The notes: generated by a model from the letters alone, not told the origin. A DNA stretch of 48,765 nucleotides from an uncultured Jannaschia sp. (GCF_947494055.1 NZ_CANLTR010000026.1:1-48765), one strand, 5' to 3'. Counted from the first letter of the stretch, positions 26,485-35,950 are shown. Translations and numbers: made by a program.

Positions 26485-27303
26485 CTACCTTGCAAACCGC
26501 GCCCATCCGAGCTGCGGCCGGTTCGCCGCCCCGGCATCGATACAGATCGCCCGGTAGCCCTCGACGCCGTCCATCTGTTCTAGCTCCTCGGCCGTCTCGA
26601 TGAGCGACGTCCGGATCGCCGGCGTGTGCCCATGCACGACGATCGTCGGCCCCCGCCATCGTTGCCCTGTGGAAGGATCGACGTCCCACCCGCCCTGCCA
26701 CGTCAGGCGCTCGTGGCGGATCGCCGCCCAGTGCAGATCGGCCATCGGCCGGTCCCGGGCGAGATGGATGTCGTCGGGCACGGACGGATCGAGCCCGGCA
26801 TGGACGAAGAGCGGATCGCCGATGCGCAGATGCGACGGCGCAGCCCGGATGGCAGCGATATAGGCCTCGGGGATGGCCGCGCGGAGACGCTCTCGCGCTT
26901 GCGGCCAAGGTCTGCGATTCTACGCCGGATCGACCTCGCGCATCACGGCCTTGCCGCCGATCGCGAGCCACGGCTCCGCATTCCCGTCGAGCGCGTCGAG
27001 CAGTACCTGCTCATGGTTGCCGGGCAGGAGGACGACGCGATCGGCGCGGGCGAGCCGGGATGCGTTCATCATCAGCCCGATGGCCCGCAGGCTGTCCGGA
27101 CCGCGGTCGATGAGGTCGCCTAGGAAGACGACGAGACGTTCGGTCCCCAGGGCCCGTGGTGTTCTTGCAATCACCTCGAGACAGCCTGCAAGCAGATCGG
27201 CCTGCCCGTGGACGTCGCCGATCGCGAAGACCTCGAGATTGGCGAGTATGTCGCCCGGCAGGACGCGCGGCGGCAGCGAGACGTGACGCAGGTCGGGCCT
27301 CAT
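26485..27303 (-). pseudogene. PPP-type Ser/Thr phosphatase with one in-frame TAG
   Basis: Metallophosphoesterase of the bacterial PPP type, 272 codons including one internal TAG (complement of 26920-26922). Before it: GDVHGQ at 29-34, GDLIDRGPD at 62-70, GNHE at 95-98 and MREVDPA. After it the frame continues NRRPWPQARERLRAAIPEAY, then HLRIGDPLFVHAGL and VVHGHTP, which supply the remaining metal ligands. No other damage is visible. The ATG at 27303 follows AGGACCG; a start at 27348 would overlap the upstream stop. It is the last gene of a unit with the MbcA/ParS-like and AAA ATPase genes. The internal residue could have been Gln (CAG), but I cannot confirm this from the family. Confidence 0.75.
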
Positions 27304-27341
27304 CGGTCCTGGCCCTCGATGTGCATGGAAGTCGGCATCGG

Positions 27342-27770
27342 CTACCAAGGTTGCTGGATGGATCGCAGGTGTCGGTACACGAACATCATGCCCGCGCTCC
27401 CGTCATCGAGCATTCGGTCGACGGGACGGCGGCCGCCATAGTTCGGTCCGGTGTTCGGCCGCATGATCCATGTCGTGCCGAGGATCCCGGGGAACGCTGC
27501 GCGCTGCGCGGTGTACAGGGCGACCAGCAAGCCGGCCCGCTTCATCTGCGCGGCCTCGAACGGCGCGTCGTAGGTCCCGGCGGCGATGCGGTTCCAGTCG
27601 TCCGGCGCGACGTCGAGAAGCCCCGCGGCCTCGTCGGGTGCCAGCAACCAAGCCTCGGCGATCCGGCGCATCGCCGTTGCGACCACGCGGATGGCGTCAG
27701 GGTCGGTGGCGCGGTCGTCGGAATCGAGAATGCCCGACGGCTTGTCGGTGTCCGAAGGTGTCATCGTCAC
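27342..27770 (-). CDS. MbcA/ParS/Xre antitoxin-like protein
   Basis: About 142 residues from GTG at 27770 (or ATG at 27764). An N-terminal HTH-like region (AEAWLLAPDEAAGLLDVAPDDW) is followed by a helical dimer region and a C-terminal segment, MRPNTGPNYGGRRPVDRML, that matches the toxin-binding domain of MbcA/ParS antitoxins (DUF2384). The usual partner is a RES-domain NAD-degrading toxin, but none is present; the neighbours are an AAA ATPase three bases upstream and a phosphatase downstream. Either a solitary regulator or part of an undescribed module. Ends with TAG. Confidence 0.65.
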   Translation of the reverse strand: MTMTPSDTDKPSGILDSDDRATDPDAIRVVATAMRRIAEAWLLAPDEAAGLLDVAPDDWNRIAAGTYDAPFEAAQMKRAGLLVALYTAQRAAFPGILGTTWIMRPNTGPNYGGRRPVDRMLDDGSAGMMFVYRHLRSIQQPW

Positions 27771-27773
27771 CCC

Positions 27774-28859
27774 CTAGTGCAGCACGGGCAGGGCGAGTAC
27801 CGCCCGGGCCCGCGAGATGCAGCGCTGGACGGTCCGCAAGCTTGGCTGGGTGTGTGCCGGCAGGCGCTCGATCGTCTCAAGAATCGCCGTCGTGGCCTCG
27901 TCAGGTAGGTTGTGTAGAGCAGCCTGCCGGATGGCGAAGTCGCGCAGCTGCGGTCGCGTCGGTCCCGCCAGACGTAGAGGCGGACAGCGGCTGAGCAGCG
28001 GTGCGGACAACCCCGCGGTGGTGTTGGCGGTCAGCACCCAGCCGAGCCAGCTCATATCGAAGCTGACCCGGAAGTACGGGCAGGACCACCTCGCCGCCGT
28101 CGACCGCTCCAAAAGTGGCAGCAAGGCCTGCGCAAGATCGTGCACGGTGCCGGACTTCGACTGAACGCTCCCTGCCTTCTCGATCTCGTCGACGACGATC
28201 AGCGGATTGCCGACGCGATGCGCCAGGATCGTCTCGATCACGCGCCCCGGTCCGGCGGAGGCCCATCCGAGCTGAGAGCCTGCGATCGCGAACCCCGCCG
28301 GCTCGGTCGTGGCGTCGACGACGGTCGTTGGCATCCCGACCGCCGATCCGAGCGCCCGGGCCCAGTGGCTCTTTCCGATCCCCGGCGGCCCGACGAGCAG
28401 CAGCGGCGGCAGACGCAGGCCGGGGTTACCCTCGCGGACCGAGCGTCGCATCGCATGCCAGACGGTCTCGGTTGCCGGCGCCATCCACGGCATGTCGGCG
28501 TGCAGGGCGGCGGCGATCTCGTCGGCGCGGTGCTCGGTCGGGATCGTTACGAGATCGGCACCATCACGCAACACGGCAAGCCGGGCACGGGTCGCGGCGG
28601 ACAGGTGCGCGAGACCGGTGGCGGCCTCGGCGCGGTCGTGGAGGGCGCGGGCGCGGCGGTGGATACGGATCTTGTCGGACCGGGGCAGGCAGAGCTGCCA
28701 CACGGCGATGTCGTCGTCACCGTCCGACGGTGCCTCGGGACCGCCACCGCCCCGCCGACCTCGGAGCCGCGCCAAGTGCGCGAAGAGGCGGCGCTCGATG
28801 TCGGTGACCGAGGGCAAGTCGTCACGGTAGCGCGCGGCCATGATGGGGATGCGTGGCAT
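27774..28859 (-). CDS. AAA+ ATPase
   Basis: 361 residues. A helical N-terminal 150 residues precede an AAA+ core with Walker A GPPGIGKS at 157-164, Walker B LIVVDEIEK around D224-E225, sensor-1 region VLTANTT and an arginine-rich stretch near SRCPPLRLAGP. The core resembles the ATPase part of Lon-like proteins, without the protease domain. AAAGGACGATC precedes the ATG. First gene of a three-gene unit with the MbcA/ParS-like protein and the phosphatase. Its target is unknown. It ends with TAG as a normal stop. Confidence 0.8.
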   Translation of the reverse strand: MPRIPIMAARYRDDLPSVTDIERRLFAHLARLRGRRGGGGPEAPSDGDDDIAVWQLCLPRSDKIRIHRRARALHDRAEAATGLAHLSAATRARLAVLRDGADLVTIPTEHRADEIAAALHADMPWMAPATETVWHAMRRSVREGNPGLRLPPLLLVGPPGIGKSHWARALGSAVGMPTTVVDATTEPAGFAIAGSQLGWASAGPGRVIETILAHRVGNPLIVVDEIEKAGSVQSKSGTVHDLAQALLPLLERSTAARWSCPYFRVSFDMSWLGWVLTANTTAGLSAPLLSRCPPLRLAGPTRPQLRDFAIRQAALHNLPDEATTAILETIERLPAHTQPSLRTVQRCISRARAVLALPVLH

Positions 28860-29157
28860 GATCGTCCTTTCGACAGGCAGCCGCCGATCGAGGCGGGCCG
28901 CGTCCCGGCCGTCCGTGGGGGCGGCGCGGGGGTGGCTGTGGAAAGGGTCCGGGCCCTACAGAACGGAGGGTGAACGGGGGCCAAGCAGGATGTCAAACGA
29001 ATTGCTGAGCAAACCAGCTTTTCTGTCTTATCGTAAATCTAATCAATTGAAAATAAACGATTTTAGAGACTTATACTCAAACAGACGTCAAATTTTGGGC
29101 GGAACTTTACTACGAGCTAGGCAGAACTTTTGCCGGATGCACAGCACGAAGCGCCGT
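28860..29157. other. AT-rich intergenic region upstream of AAA ATPase
   Basis: 298 bases between the secA stop and the ATPase start. From about 29000 to 29130 it is strikingly AT-rich for this genome, with TTGATTAGATTT and TACGATAAG on the minus strand, so promoter elements of the ATPase unit probably lie here. I see no gene; a plus-strand frame from 28990 runs only into the antisense of secA. Confidence 0.4.
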
Positions 29158-31860
29158 TCAATACGCCCCGTGGCAATGCTTGAACTTCTTGCCCGAGCCG
29201 CAGGGACACGGCTCGTTCCGGCCCGGATTGCCCCAGGTCGACGGATCATCCTCGACAAAGCCGGGCGCTGCGCCGTCCGCGGCCGCGGCGGGCTCGTCCA
29301 CCGGCTGCGGCGTGCCGGCCTGCGCCCGGGCCTTCTGCTGCGAGACGAGTTGCTCGATCATCGCCGTCCGCTCCTCTTCGGAGAGCGGGCGGACCTTGGC
29401 GAGCTTCTTCGTGACTTCGAGGCGGAGGCTGTCGAGCATCGACTCGAAGAGCTGGAAGCCCTCGGTCTTGTACTCGTTCAGCGGGTCACGCTGCGCGTAG
29501 CCGCGGAAGCCGACGACGGAGCGCAGGTGTTCGAGCGTCAGCAGGTGCTCGCGCCACTTGCCGTCGATCGTCTGCAACAGGAACTGCTTCTCGATCTGGC
29601 GCATCTGGTCGACGCCGAACGCCTCGGCCTTTTCCTCCATCAGCGTGTCGGTCGACTTGTAGAGCCGCTCGCGCACGACCTCCTGATCCACGCCGTCCTC
29701 GTCCGCCCAGGCGATGACGGGCACGTCGATGCCCAGCACCTCGATCACGGACGCATAGAGGCCCTGCGCGTTCCACTGGTCCGAATAGGTCTTGGGCGGC
29801 AGGTACTGGTCCACCAGATCGTCGACGACCTGATGGCGCATGTCCTGCGCGATCTCGCCGATATCCTTGGCTTCCATGATCTCGAGGCGCTGCTCGAACA
29901 CGGCCTTGCGCTGATCGTTCATCACGTCGTCGAACTTCAGCAGCTGCTTTCGGATGTCGAAGTTGCGGGCCTCGACCTTGGCCTGCGCACGTTCCAGCGA
30001 CTTGTTCACCCACGGGTGGACGATGGCCTCGCCCTCCTTCATGCCGAGGGTGTTCAGCACCTTCTCCAGCCGCTCGGAGCCGAAGATGCGCATCAGGTCG
30101 TCGTCGAGCGACAGGAAGAACGCGGAGCGCCCCGGGTCGCCCTGACGGCCCGACCGGCCGCGGAGCTGGTTGTCGATGCGACGGCTCTCGTGTCGCTCGG
30201 TCGCGAGCACGAAGAGGCCACCCGCCTCCAGCACGCGACGCTTCTCGTCGGCGACCTCGGCCTCGATCCGGGACCGGACCTCCTCGGGGTCGGCCTCGGG
30301 CGTTTCGGCGAGCGCCTGCAGCACCCGCATCTCGACGTTCCCGCCGAGCTGGATGTCGGTGCCGCGACCGGCCATGTTCGTCGCGATGGTGATGGCGCCG
30401 AGCTTGCCGGCATCGGCGACGATCTGCGCCTCCTGCTCGTGCTGGCGCGCGTTCAGGACGTTGTGCGGCAGCCCCTCCTTCTTCAGGAGCGCCGACAGCA
30501 TCTCCGACTTCTCGATCGAGGTCGTGCCGACGAGGACGGGCTGGCCCTTGTCGTGTGCCGTGCGGATCTCGTCGACGATGGCGGCGTATTTCTCGGCCGA
30601 GGTGCGGTAGACCGCGTCGTGTTCGTCGGCGCGCGCGATCGGCCGGTTCGTCGGCACCTCGACCACGCCGAGCCCGTAGATCGACATGAACTCCTCGGCC
30701 TCGGTGACCGCGGTGCCGGTCATGCCGGACAGCTTGGAATAGAGGCGAAAGTAGTTCTGGAACGTTACGGAAGCGAGGGTCACGTTCTCCGGCTGGATCG
30801 CCACGCCTTCCTTCGCCTCGATCGCCTGGTGCAGACCGTCGGAGAGACGCCGCCCGACCATCATCCGGCCGGTGAACTCGTCGATCAGGACCACCTCGTT
30901 GTTGCGGACGATGTAGTTCTGGTCCTTGTGGAACAGCTTGTGCGCGCGAAGCCCCTGATTGACGTGGTGCACGATAGTCGTGCTCTCGGGATCGTAGAGC
31001 GACTGGCCCTCGGGCAGGATGTCGGCGACCAGCAGCCGCTCCTCCAGCCATTCGTTGCCCTCGTCGGTGAAGGTCACGCTGCGCTGCTTCTCGTCGAGGG
31101 TGAAGTGCTCCTCCCCGATCTCGGGGATCAGGCGGTCGACGCGGGTATAGAGATCGCTGCGGTCCTCGGACGGCCCCGAGATGATGAGCGGCGTGCGCGC
31201 CTCGTCGATCAGGATCGAGTCCACCTCGTCCACGATCGCGAAATTGTGCCCGCGCTGCGCCATCTCCTCCTTCGACGCCCGCATGTTGTCGCGGAGATAG
31301 TCGAAGCCGAGCTCGTTGTTCGTCGCGTAGGTGATGTCGGCGCGGTAGGCCTCGCGCTTCTCGGCCTCGGGCTGCTGCGGCACGACGACGCCCGTGGTCA
31401 TGCCGAGCGCGGTGTAGACCTTGCTCATCCAGTCGGCATCGCGGCGGGCGAGGTAATCGTTCACCGTGACCACGTGCACGCCCTTGCCGGACAGCGCGTT
31501 CAGATAGGCCGGGAAGGTCGCGACGAGCGTCTTGCCCTCGCCTGTCTTCATCTCGGAAATGTTGCCCTGATGCAGGAAGATGCCACCCAGAAGCTGCACG
31601 TCGAAGGCCCGCAGGCCCAGCGCACGGCGCGCCGCCTCCCGGCAGTTCGCGAAGGCTTCGGGCAACAGTTCGTCGAGGCTCTCGCCCCCTTGTGCCCGGG
31701 TCTTCAGGGCCTCCGTCCGCGCGACAATCTGCTCGTCCGAAAGCGCCTCGAACTCGGGCTCCAGCGCATTGACGCGCTCGACGAGCTTCAGCGTCGCCTT
31801 GACCTTCCGGTCGTTCGGCGTGCCGAAGACCTTCTTCGCGATTGCACCAAGTCCCAGCAT
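29158..31860 (-). CDS. secA: protein translocase ATPase SecA
   Basis: 900 residues. The motor that drives preproteins through SecYEG. The ATG at 31860 gives the family N-terminus [13 protein letters not shown]; an upstream ATG at 31923 is less likely. Visible are Walker [10 protein letters not shown], the DEAD-like DEVDSILID, the preprotein cross-linking domain, the second motor domain with [13 protein letters not shown] and [11 protein letters not shown], the helical scaffold, and the C-terminal zinc finger [13 protein letters not shown] that binds SecB and ribosomes. Complete, with no odd features. Divergent from the parvulin gene. Confidence 0.98.
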   Translation of the reverse strand: MLGLGAIAKKVFGTPNDRKVKATLKLVERVNALEPEFEALSDEQIVARTEALKTRAQGGESLDELLPEAFANCREAARRALGLRAFDVQLLGGIFLHQGNISEMKTGEGKTLVATFPAYLNALSGKGVHVVTVNDYLARRDADWMSKVYTALGMTTGVVVPQQPEAEKREAYRADITYATNNELGFDYLRDNMRASKEEMAQRGHNFAIVDEVDSILIDEARTPLIISGPSEDRSDLYTRVDRLIPEIGEEHFTLDEKQRSVTFTDEGNEWLEERLLVADILPEGQSLYDPESTTIVHHVNQGLRAHKLFHKDQNYIVRNNEVVLIDEFTGRMMVGRRLSDGLHQAIEAKEGVAIQPENVTLASVTFQNYFRLYSKLSGMTGTAVTEAEEFMSIYGLGVVEVPTNRPIARADEHDAVYRTSAEKYAAIVDEIRTAHDKGQPVLVGTTSIEKSEMLSALLKKEGLPHNVLNARQHEQEAQIVADAGKLGAITIATNMAGRGTDIQLGGNVEMRVLQALAETPEADPEEVRSRIEAEVADEKRRVLEAGGLFVLATERHESRRIDNQLRGRSGRQGDPGRSAFFLSLDDDLMRIFGSERLEKVLNTLGMKEGEAIVHPWVNKSLERAQAKVEARNFDIRKQLLKFDDVMNDQRKAVFEQRLEIMEAKDIGEIAQDMRHQVVDDLVDQYLPPKTYSDQWNAQGLYASVIEVLGIDVPVIAWADEDGVDQEVVRERLYKSTDTLMEEKAEAFGVDQMRQIEKQFLLQTIDGKWREHLLTLEHLRSVVGFRGYAQRDPLNEYKTEGFQLFESMLDSLRLEVTKKLAKVRPLSEEERTAMIEQLVSQQKARAQAGTPQPVDEPAAAADGAAPGFVEDDPSTWGNPGRNEPCPCGSGKKFKHCHGAY

Positions 31861-32043
31861 GTCCGTCCTGTCCTCGCGCCCTTGCCGACCGCGGGAAGGC
31901 CCCATATCAGAGGGGTAAATCACGGGGAGGGCGCGGTCAAAATTCGTCTTGGCCGCACTTAAGACCCGCCCCGACGGGTGTCAACGAACGCCCATTGGGA
32001 CGCCACGACTGCCTGGCTCCAGCGAGCCTGAAAGGACCATCCG

Positions 32044-32868
32044 ATGAAACATCTCCTGACCGGCGCCGCGATCGCGCTCGCCCTCGCCACGCCGCTGAAG
32101 GCGCAGGATGCCTCGTCCGTTCTCGCGACCGTGAACGGCACCGAAATCACGCTCGGCCATCTGGTCGCGCTGCGCGAGCGCCTGCCCGAGCAATACCAGC
32201 AGATGCCCGACGAGGCGTTGTACCAGGGCATGCTGGAACAGATCATCCAGCAGCAGGCCCTGGTCGATTCCGCCGAGACGACCGAGGCCGACCAGTTGGC
32301 CGTCGACAACGAGACGCGCGGCCTGCTCGCCAACCGCGCGATGGAGCGCATCGCCGCGGAGCCCGTCGACGACGCCGCGGTACAGGCCGCCTACGACGCG
32401 CAGTTCGGCAGTGCCGAGGGCGGCACGGAATACAATGCCAGCCACATCCTCGTGGAGACCGAGGAGGAGGCGCAGGCCATCGCCGAGGAGGTCCGCGGCG
32501 GGGCGGACTTCGCCGAAGTCGCCCGCGAGCGCTCCACCGGCCCCTCGGGTCCGAACGGCGGCGAGCTCGGCTGGTTCGGCGCCGGCATGATGGTGCCCGA
32601 GTTCGAGGAAGCCGTCGCCGGCATGGAACCGGGCTCGGTCAGCGATCCGATCCAGACGCAGTTCGGCTGGCACGTCATCCGCCTCAACGAGACGCGCCAG
32701 CAGGAGGCGCCGAGCCTCGACGAGGTGCGCGCCGAACTCGAGGCGCAGGTGCAGGGTCAGCGATTGCAGGAGGAGGTGACACGCCTCGTCTCCGAGGCCG
32801 ACGTCACCCGCTCCGAGGAAGAGATCGATCCGTCCGTGATCCGGGACGACTCGCTGCTGGGGAACTGA
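32044..32868 (+). CDS. periplasmic peptidyl-prolyl isomerase (parvulin/PpiC type)
   Basis: 274 residues. Signal peptide at 1-20 ending in LKAQ. An N-terminal helical SurA-like region is followed by a rotamase domain: ASHILVETEEEAQAIAEEV, FAEVARERSTGPSGPNGGELGWFG, and FGWHVIRL. A charged C-terminal helix follows. It should assist folding of secreted and outer-membrane proteins in the periplasm, which fits its place opposite secA. It ends three bases before argJ. Confidence 0.92.
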   Translation: MKHLLTGAAIALALATPLKAQDASSVLATVNGTEITLGHLVALRERLPEQYQQMPDEALYQGMLEQIIQQQALVDSAETTEADQLAVDNETRGLLANRAMERIAAEPVDDAAVQAAYDAQFGSAEGGTEYNASHILVETEEEAQAIAEEVRGGADFAEVARERSTGPSGPNGGELGWFGAGMMVPEFEEAVAGMEPGSVSDPIQTQFGWHVIRLNETRQQEAPSLDEVRAELEAQVQGQRLQEEVTRLVSEADVTRSEEEIDPSVIRDDSLLGN

Positions 32869-32871
32869 GCG

Positions 32872-34224
32872 ATGGGGAAGTCCGGCAAGAAGGACAAGGA
32901 CTCCGGGAAGGAGTCGAAGGCCAAGAGCACCAAGAAGAAGCTCAAGGCCAAGGTCGAATCGCTCGAGGCGCGGATCGAGGGGCCCAAAGGCCCGCTCGTC
33001 TCGCCGCTGGCGCCGGACTTCCCCGACCTGCCCGCCATCGACGGCGTGCGCTTCGCCACCGCCAAGGCGGGCGTGAAGTACAAGGACCGCACCGACGTCA
33101 TGCTGGCCGAGATCGCGGCCGGGGCATCGGTCGCCGGCGTGTTCACGCGCTCGGCGACTCGGTCCGGCGCGGTGCTCGATTGCCAGGCCAAGCTCAAGTC
33201 GCGCGACGCGACGGGCGGCTGGGCGATCCTCGTCAATTCCGGCAACGCCAACGCCTTCACCGGCGCGGCGGGGACGGATTCCGTGGACGCGGTCTGCAAG
33301 GGCGTGAGCCAGGCGCTCGGCCTGCCCGCCAGCCGTGTCCTGACCGCCTCGACCGGCGTGATCGGCCAGCCCCTGCCGCATGACCGCATCGTCGGCGTTC
33401 TGGGCGACATGGCCGCGCGGCTCGACCCGGCGGGCATGGCCGGGGCGGCCGAGGCGATCATGACGACCGACACCTTCCCGAAGGGCGCCGTCCGGACGGT
33501 GGAGATCGACGGAACGGAGGTGAAGATCGCCGGCATCGCCAAGGGTTCGGGCATGATCGCACCCGACATGGCCACGATGCTCGCCTACGTCTTCACCGAC
33601 GCGAAGGTGGGCGAGCGGGCGTTGCAATCCATGCTGAAGGATCTCACCGCCAGGACCTTCAACGCCGTCACCGTGGATAGCGACACCTCCACCTCCGACA
33701 CGTTGATCCTGGCCGCCACCGGCAAGGCCGACCATGCGGAGATCACCTCGGCCCGCACGGCGTCGGGGCGTGTCTTCAAGGCCGCCCTGCACGAGGTCCT
33801 GCACGATCTGGCCCTGCAGCTCGTCATGGACGGCGAAGGGGCGACCAAGCTGGTCGAGGTCCGCGTCACCGGCGCGACCAACGCGGCCGATGCCCGCCGC
33901 GTCGCCTCCGCCATCGCCAACTCGCCGCTCGTCAAGACCGCCATCGCGGGCGAGGACCCGAACTGGGGCCGCGTCGTGATGGCCGTCGGCAAGTCCGGCG
34001 CGAAGGCGGAGCGGGACCGGCTGACGATCCGCTTCGGCGACATCACGGTGGCCGAGGGCGGACAGATCGCCCGGACCTACACCGAGGAGGCGGGCGCGTC
34101 CTACATGAAGCGCGACAGGATCACGCTGTCGGTCGATCTCGGGCTGGGCGATGCGGCGGACACGATGTGGACCTGCGACCTGACCTACCGCTATATCGAG
34201 ATCAACGCCGATTACCGCTCCTGA
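32872..34224 (+). CDS. argJ: bifunctional ornithine acetyltransferase / N-acetylglutamate synthase
   Basis: 450 residues. Transfers acetyl groups between N-acetylornithine and glutamate in arginine synthesis. The autocleavage region is KGSGMIAPDMATMLAY, with the nucleophile Thr of ATML at the start of the beta chain. The substrate motifs VNSGNANAFTG, TASTGVIG and AGEDPNWGR are complete. Unusual is an N-terminal extension of about 40 residues that is very rich in Lys and Ser (GKSGKKDKDSGKESKAKSTKK) before the family start near PLAPDFPDLP; a start further in is possible but no better ATG is at hand. Follows the parvulin gene by three bases. Confidence 0.96.
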   Translation: MGKSGKKDKDSGKESKAKSTKKKLKAKVESLEARIEGPKGPLVSPLAPDFPDLPAIDGVRFATAKAGVKYKDRTDVMLAEIAAGASVAGVFTRSATRSGAVLDCQAKLKSRDATGGWAILVNSGNANAFTGAAGTDSVDAVCKGVSQALGLPASRVLTASTGVIGQPLPHDRIVGVLGDMAARLDPAGMAGAAEAIMTTDTFPKGAVRTVEIDGTEVKIAGIAKGSGMIAPDMATMLAYVFTDAKVGERALQSMLKDLTARTFNAVTVDSDTSTSDTLILAATGKADHAEITSARTASGRVFKAALHEVLHDLALQLVMDGEGATKLVEVRVTGATNAADARRVASAIANSPLVKTAIAGEDPNWGRVVMAVGKSGAKAERDRLTIRFGDITVAEGGQIARTYTEEAGASYMKRDRITLSVDLGLGDAADTMWTCDLTYRYIEINADYRS

Positions 34225-34243
34225 GCGCGGATCCCGATCCCCC

Positions 34244-34642
34244 GTGAACATCGTCCTCGTCTCCGCCGTCGCGCTGATCGACCCGGACGGCCGCGTGCTG
34301 CTCGCGCAGCGGCCCGAAGGCAAGTCGATGGCGGGGCTGTGGGAGTTTCCCGGCGGCAAGGTCGAACCCGGCGAGACGCCGGAAGCCGCCCTGATCCGGG
34401 AGTTGCAGGAAGAACTCGGGATCGACACATGGACGTCCTGCCTGGCCCCGCTGACCTTCGCCTCGCATGCCTACGAGACGTTTCATCTGCTCATGCCGCT
34501 TTTCGTGTGCCGGAAATGGCACGGTCAGCCGGTCGCCCGGGAAGGCCAGGCGTTGAATTGGGTCAGGCCTTTAAACCTGAAGGATTATCCGATGCCGCCG
34601 GCAGACGTCCCGCTCGTGGCAGTGTTGCGGGATTGGCTATGA
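34244..34642 (+). CDS. mutT: 8-oxo-dGTP diphosphatase MutT (Nudix)
   Basis: 132 residues from a GTG at 34244. The Nudix box GGKVEPGETPEAALIRELQEELGI is complete, with the REx2EE metal ligands. Length and the NIVLVSAVALID start fit MutT, which removes oxidised dGTP from the nucleotide pool. It lies 19 bases after argJ and probably belongs to the same transcript. Confidence 0.9.
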   Translation: MNIVLVSAVALIDPDGRVLLAQRPEGKSMAGLWEFPGGKVEPGETPEAALIRELQEELGIDTWTSCLAPLTFASHAYETFHLLMPLFVCRKWHGQPVAREGQALNWVRPLNLKDYPMPPADVPLVAVLRDWL

Positions 34643-34753
34643 AACAGGCAGTTCACGGAGAATTATGCCGCTTTAACGTCGATTTAACTTCCGTTCCGGA
34701 GAATGGCGCATACGTTCGATTTCCCGAACATGCTCTCCCGCGAGGTACGCATC

Positions 34754-34882
34754 ATGTTGAAGACCATCGTCATCGGAAATCACCTTTCGATTCAGGGAAC
34801 GCTCGTGAAGATGCTGCAGGACGGGCTCTGCCAGGTCCGCGTCGGCACGCGCACCTTCACGGGGCGCCTCGTCAGCGCCTGA
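34754..34882 (+). CDS. 42-residue conserved-looking small protein
   Basis: Begins MLKTIVIGNHLSIQGTLVK and ends GRLVSA, in a gap between mutT and hemH. GAGG lies about eight bases before the ATG. It resembles short hypothetical proteins common in Rhodobacterales with a pattern of the kind KTIxxGxxxxxQG ... VRVGxRxxTGR, a small beta-rich fold of unknown function. An in-frame ATG at 34703 would add 17 residues. Confidence 0.5.
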   Translation: MLKTIVIGNHLSIQGTLVKMLQDGLCQVRVGTRTFTGRLVSA

Positions 34883-34906
34883 TCCCCCGGAGGACCTCTG
34901 TCGGGC

Positions 34907-35950
34907 TCAGATCCAGCCCGACAAGTTCTCCGCCACGATCTCCGCCAGCGCATCGAGATGCGCGGCGTCGTCGTTGAGGCAGGGGATGTAGGCGAAGCGC
35001 TCGCCCCCGGCCTCCTCGAAACTCTCCCGGATCTCCTCGTTGATCTCCTCCAGAGTCTCGATGCAATCGGCCGAGAACGCGGGCGCGATCACCGCGATGT
35101 TCCGCTTCCCCGCCTCCGCCAGACGCGCGACCTCCTCGACCGTGTAGGGCTTCAGCCATTCCTCCGGCCCGAAGCGGGACTGGAACGTGGTCGTGATCCG
35201 GTCCTCGCTCCAGCCGAGCCGCTCGCGCAGCAGCCGCGTCGTCTTCCGGCACTGGCAGTGATAGGGGTCGCCCTCCATCAGATAGCGCTTCGGCAGGCCG
35301 TGGTAGGAACAGACGAGGATGTCCGGCTCGACCTCCGCCGCCGCATAGGCCCGCTCGACCGAGGCGGCCAGCGCATCGACGTAGCGCGGAACCTCGAAAT
35401 AGGGCGCCACGGTGCGCGAGGCCGGCTGCCATTTCAGCTTCATCAGCCCGCGGAAGAACTGGTCGTTCGCCGTCGCCGTCGTCGCGCCGGCATATTGCGG
35501 GTAGAGCGGGAAGAACAGGATGCGCTCGCAGCCCGCCGCCTGCATCTCGCGCACGCGGTCGAGGGTCGAGGGCTTGCCGTAGCGCATCGCGTAATCGACC
35601 ATCACCCGGTCGCCGTAGCGCGCCTGCATCCGCGTGGCCATCGCCGCGGTCTGGGCCTTGGTGATCGTGGCGAGCGGGCTCTCGTTCGCCTCCTTGTTCC
35701 AGATCGAGGCATAGGCCTTGCCGGACTTGGAGGGCCGCGTGGAGAGGATGACCCCCTGCAGGAGCGGCTGCCACACGAAGGGCGAGTAGTCGATCACCCG
35801 CCGGTCGCTCAGGAACTCGTTCAGGTAGCGCCGCATGGGCCAGTAGCTCGTCCCCTCGGGCGTGCCGAGATTGGCGAGCAGGACCCCCACCTTGCCGGAC
35901 CGGATCGGCGGGTGGTCCGCCGGGGCATGCGGCAGGGGCCGCGTCTCCAT
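34907..35950 (-). CDS. hemH: ferrochelatase
   Basis: 347 residues. Inserts ferrous iron into protoporphyrin IX, the last step of heme synthesis. Visible are GVLLANLGTPEG at the N-terminus, SYHGLPKRYLMEGDPYHCQC with the metal-binding His, and the C-terminal APAFSADCIETLEEINEE with the second conserved region. Four cysteines at HCQC, DC and PC could hold the [2Fe-2S] cluster found in some ferrochelatases, but this is not certain. The ATG follows the methyltransferase stop by five bases, so the two genes are cotranscribed. Confidence 0.95.
   Translation of the reverse strand: METRPLPHAPADHPPIRSGKVGVLLANLGTPEGTSYWPMRRYLNEFLSDRRVIDYSPFVWQPLLQGVILSTRPSKSGKAYASIWNKEANESPLATITKAQTAAMATRMQARYGDRVMVDYAMRYGKPSTLDRVREMQAAGCERILFFPLYPQYAGATTATANDQFFRGLMKLKWQPASRTVAPYFEVPRYVDALAASVERAYAAAEVEPDILVCSYHGLPKRYLMEGDPYHCQCRKTTRLLRERLGWSEDRITTTFQSRFGPEEWLKPYTVEEVARLAEAGKRNIAVIAPAFSADCIETLEEINEEIRESFEEAGGERFAYIPCLNDDAAHLDALAEIVAENLSGWI

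Noticed and set aside
11805-27303. Global reassignment of TAG to glutamine in this genome
   Set aside because: Full-length ordinary genes in the window end in TAG (MarR, I78 lipoprotein, Rieske reductase, AAA ATPase), so TAG is a working stop here.
28840-31962. 1040-codon plus-strand frame opposite secA
   Set aside because: Antisense shadow of secA caused by high GC; low-complexity Leu/Val/Asp/His sequence without domains.
31981-34428. 815-codon minus-strand frame opposite ppiC, argJ and mutT
   Set aside because: Shadow of three well-supported genes.
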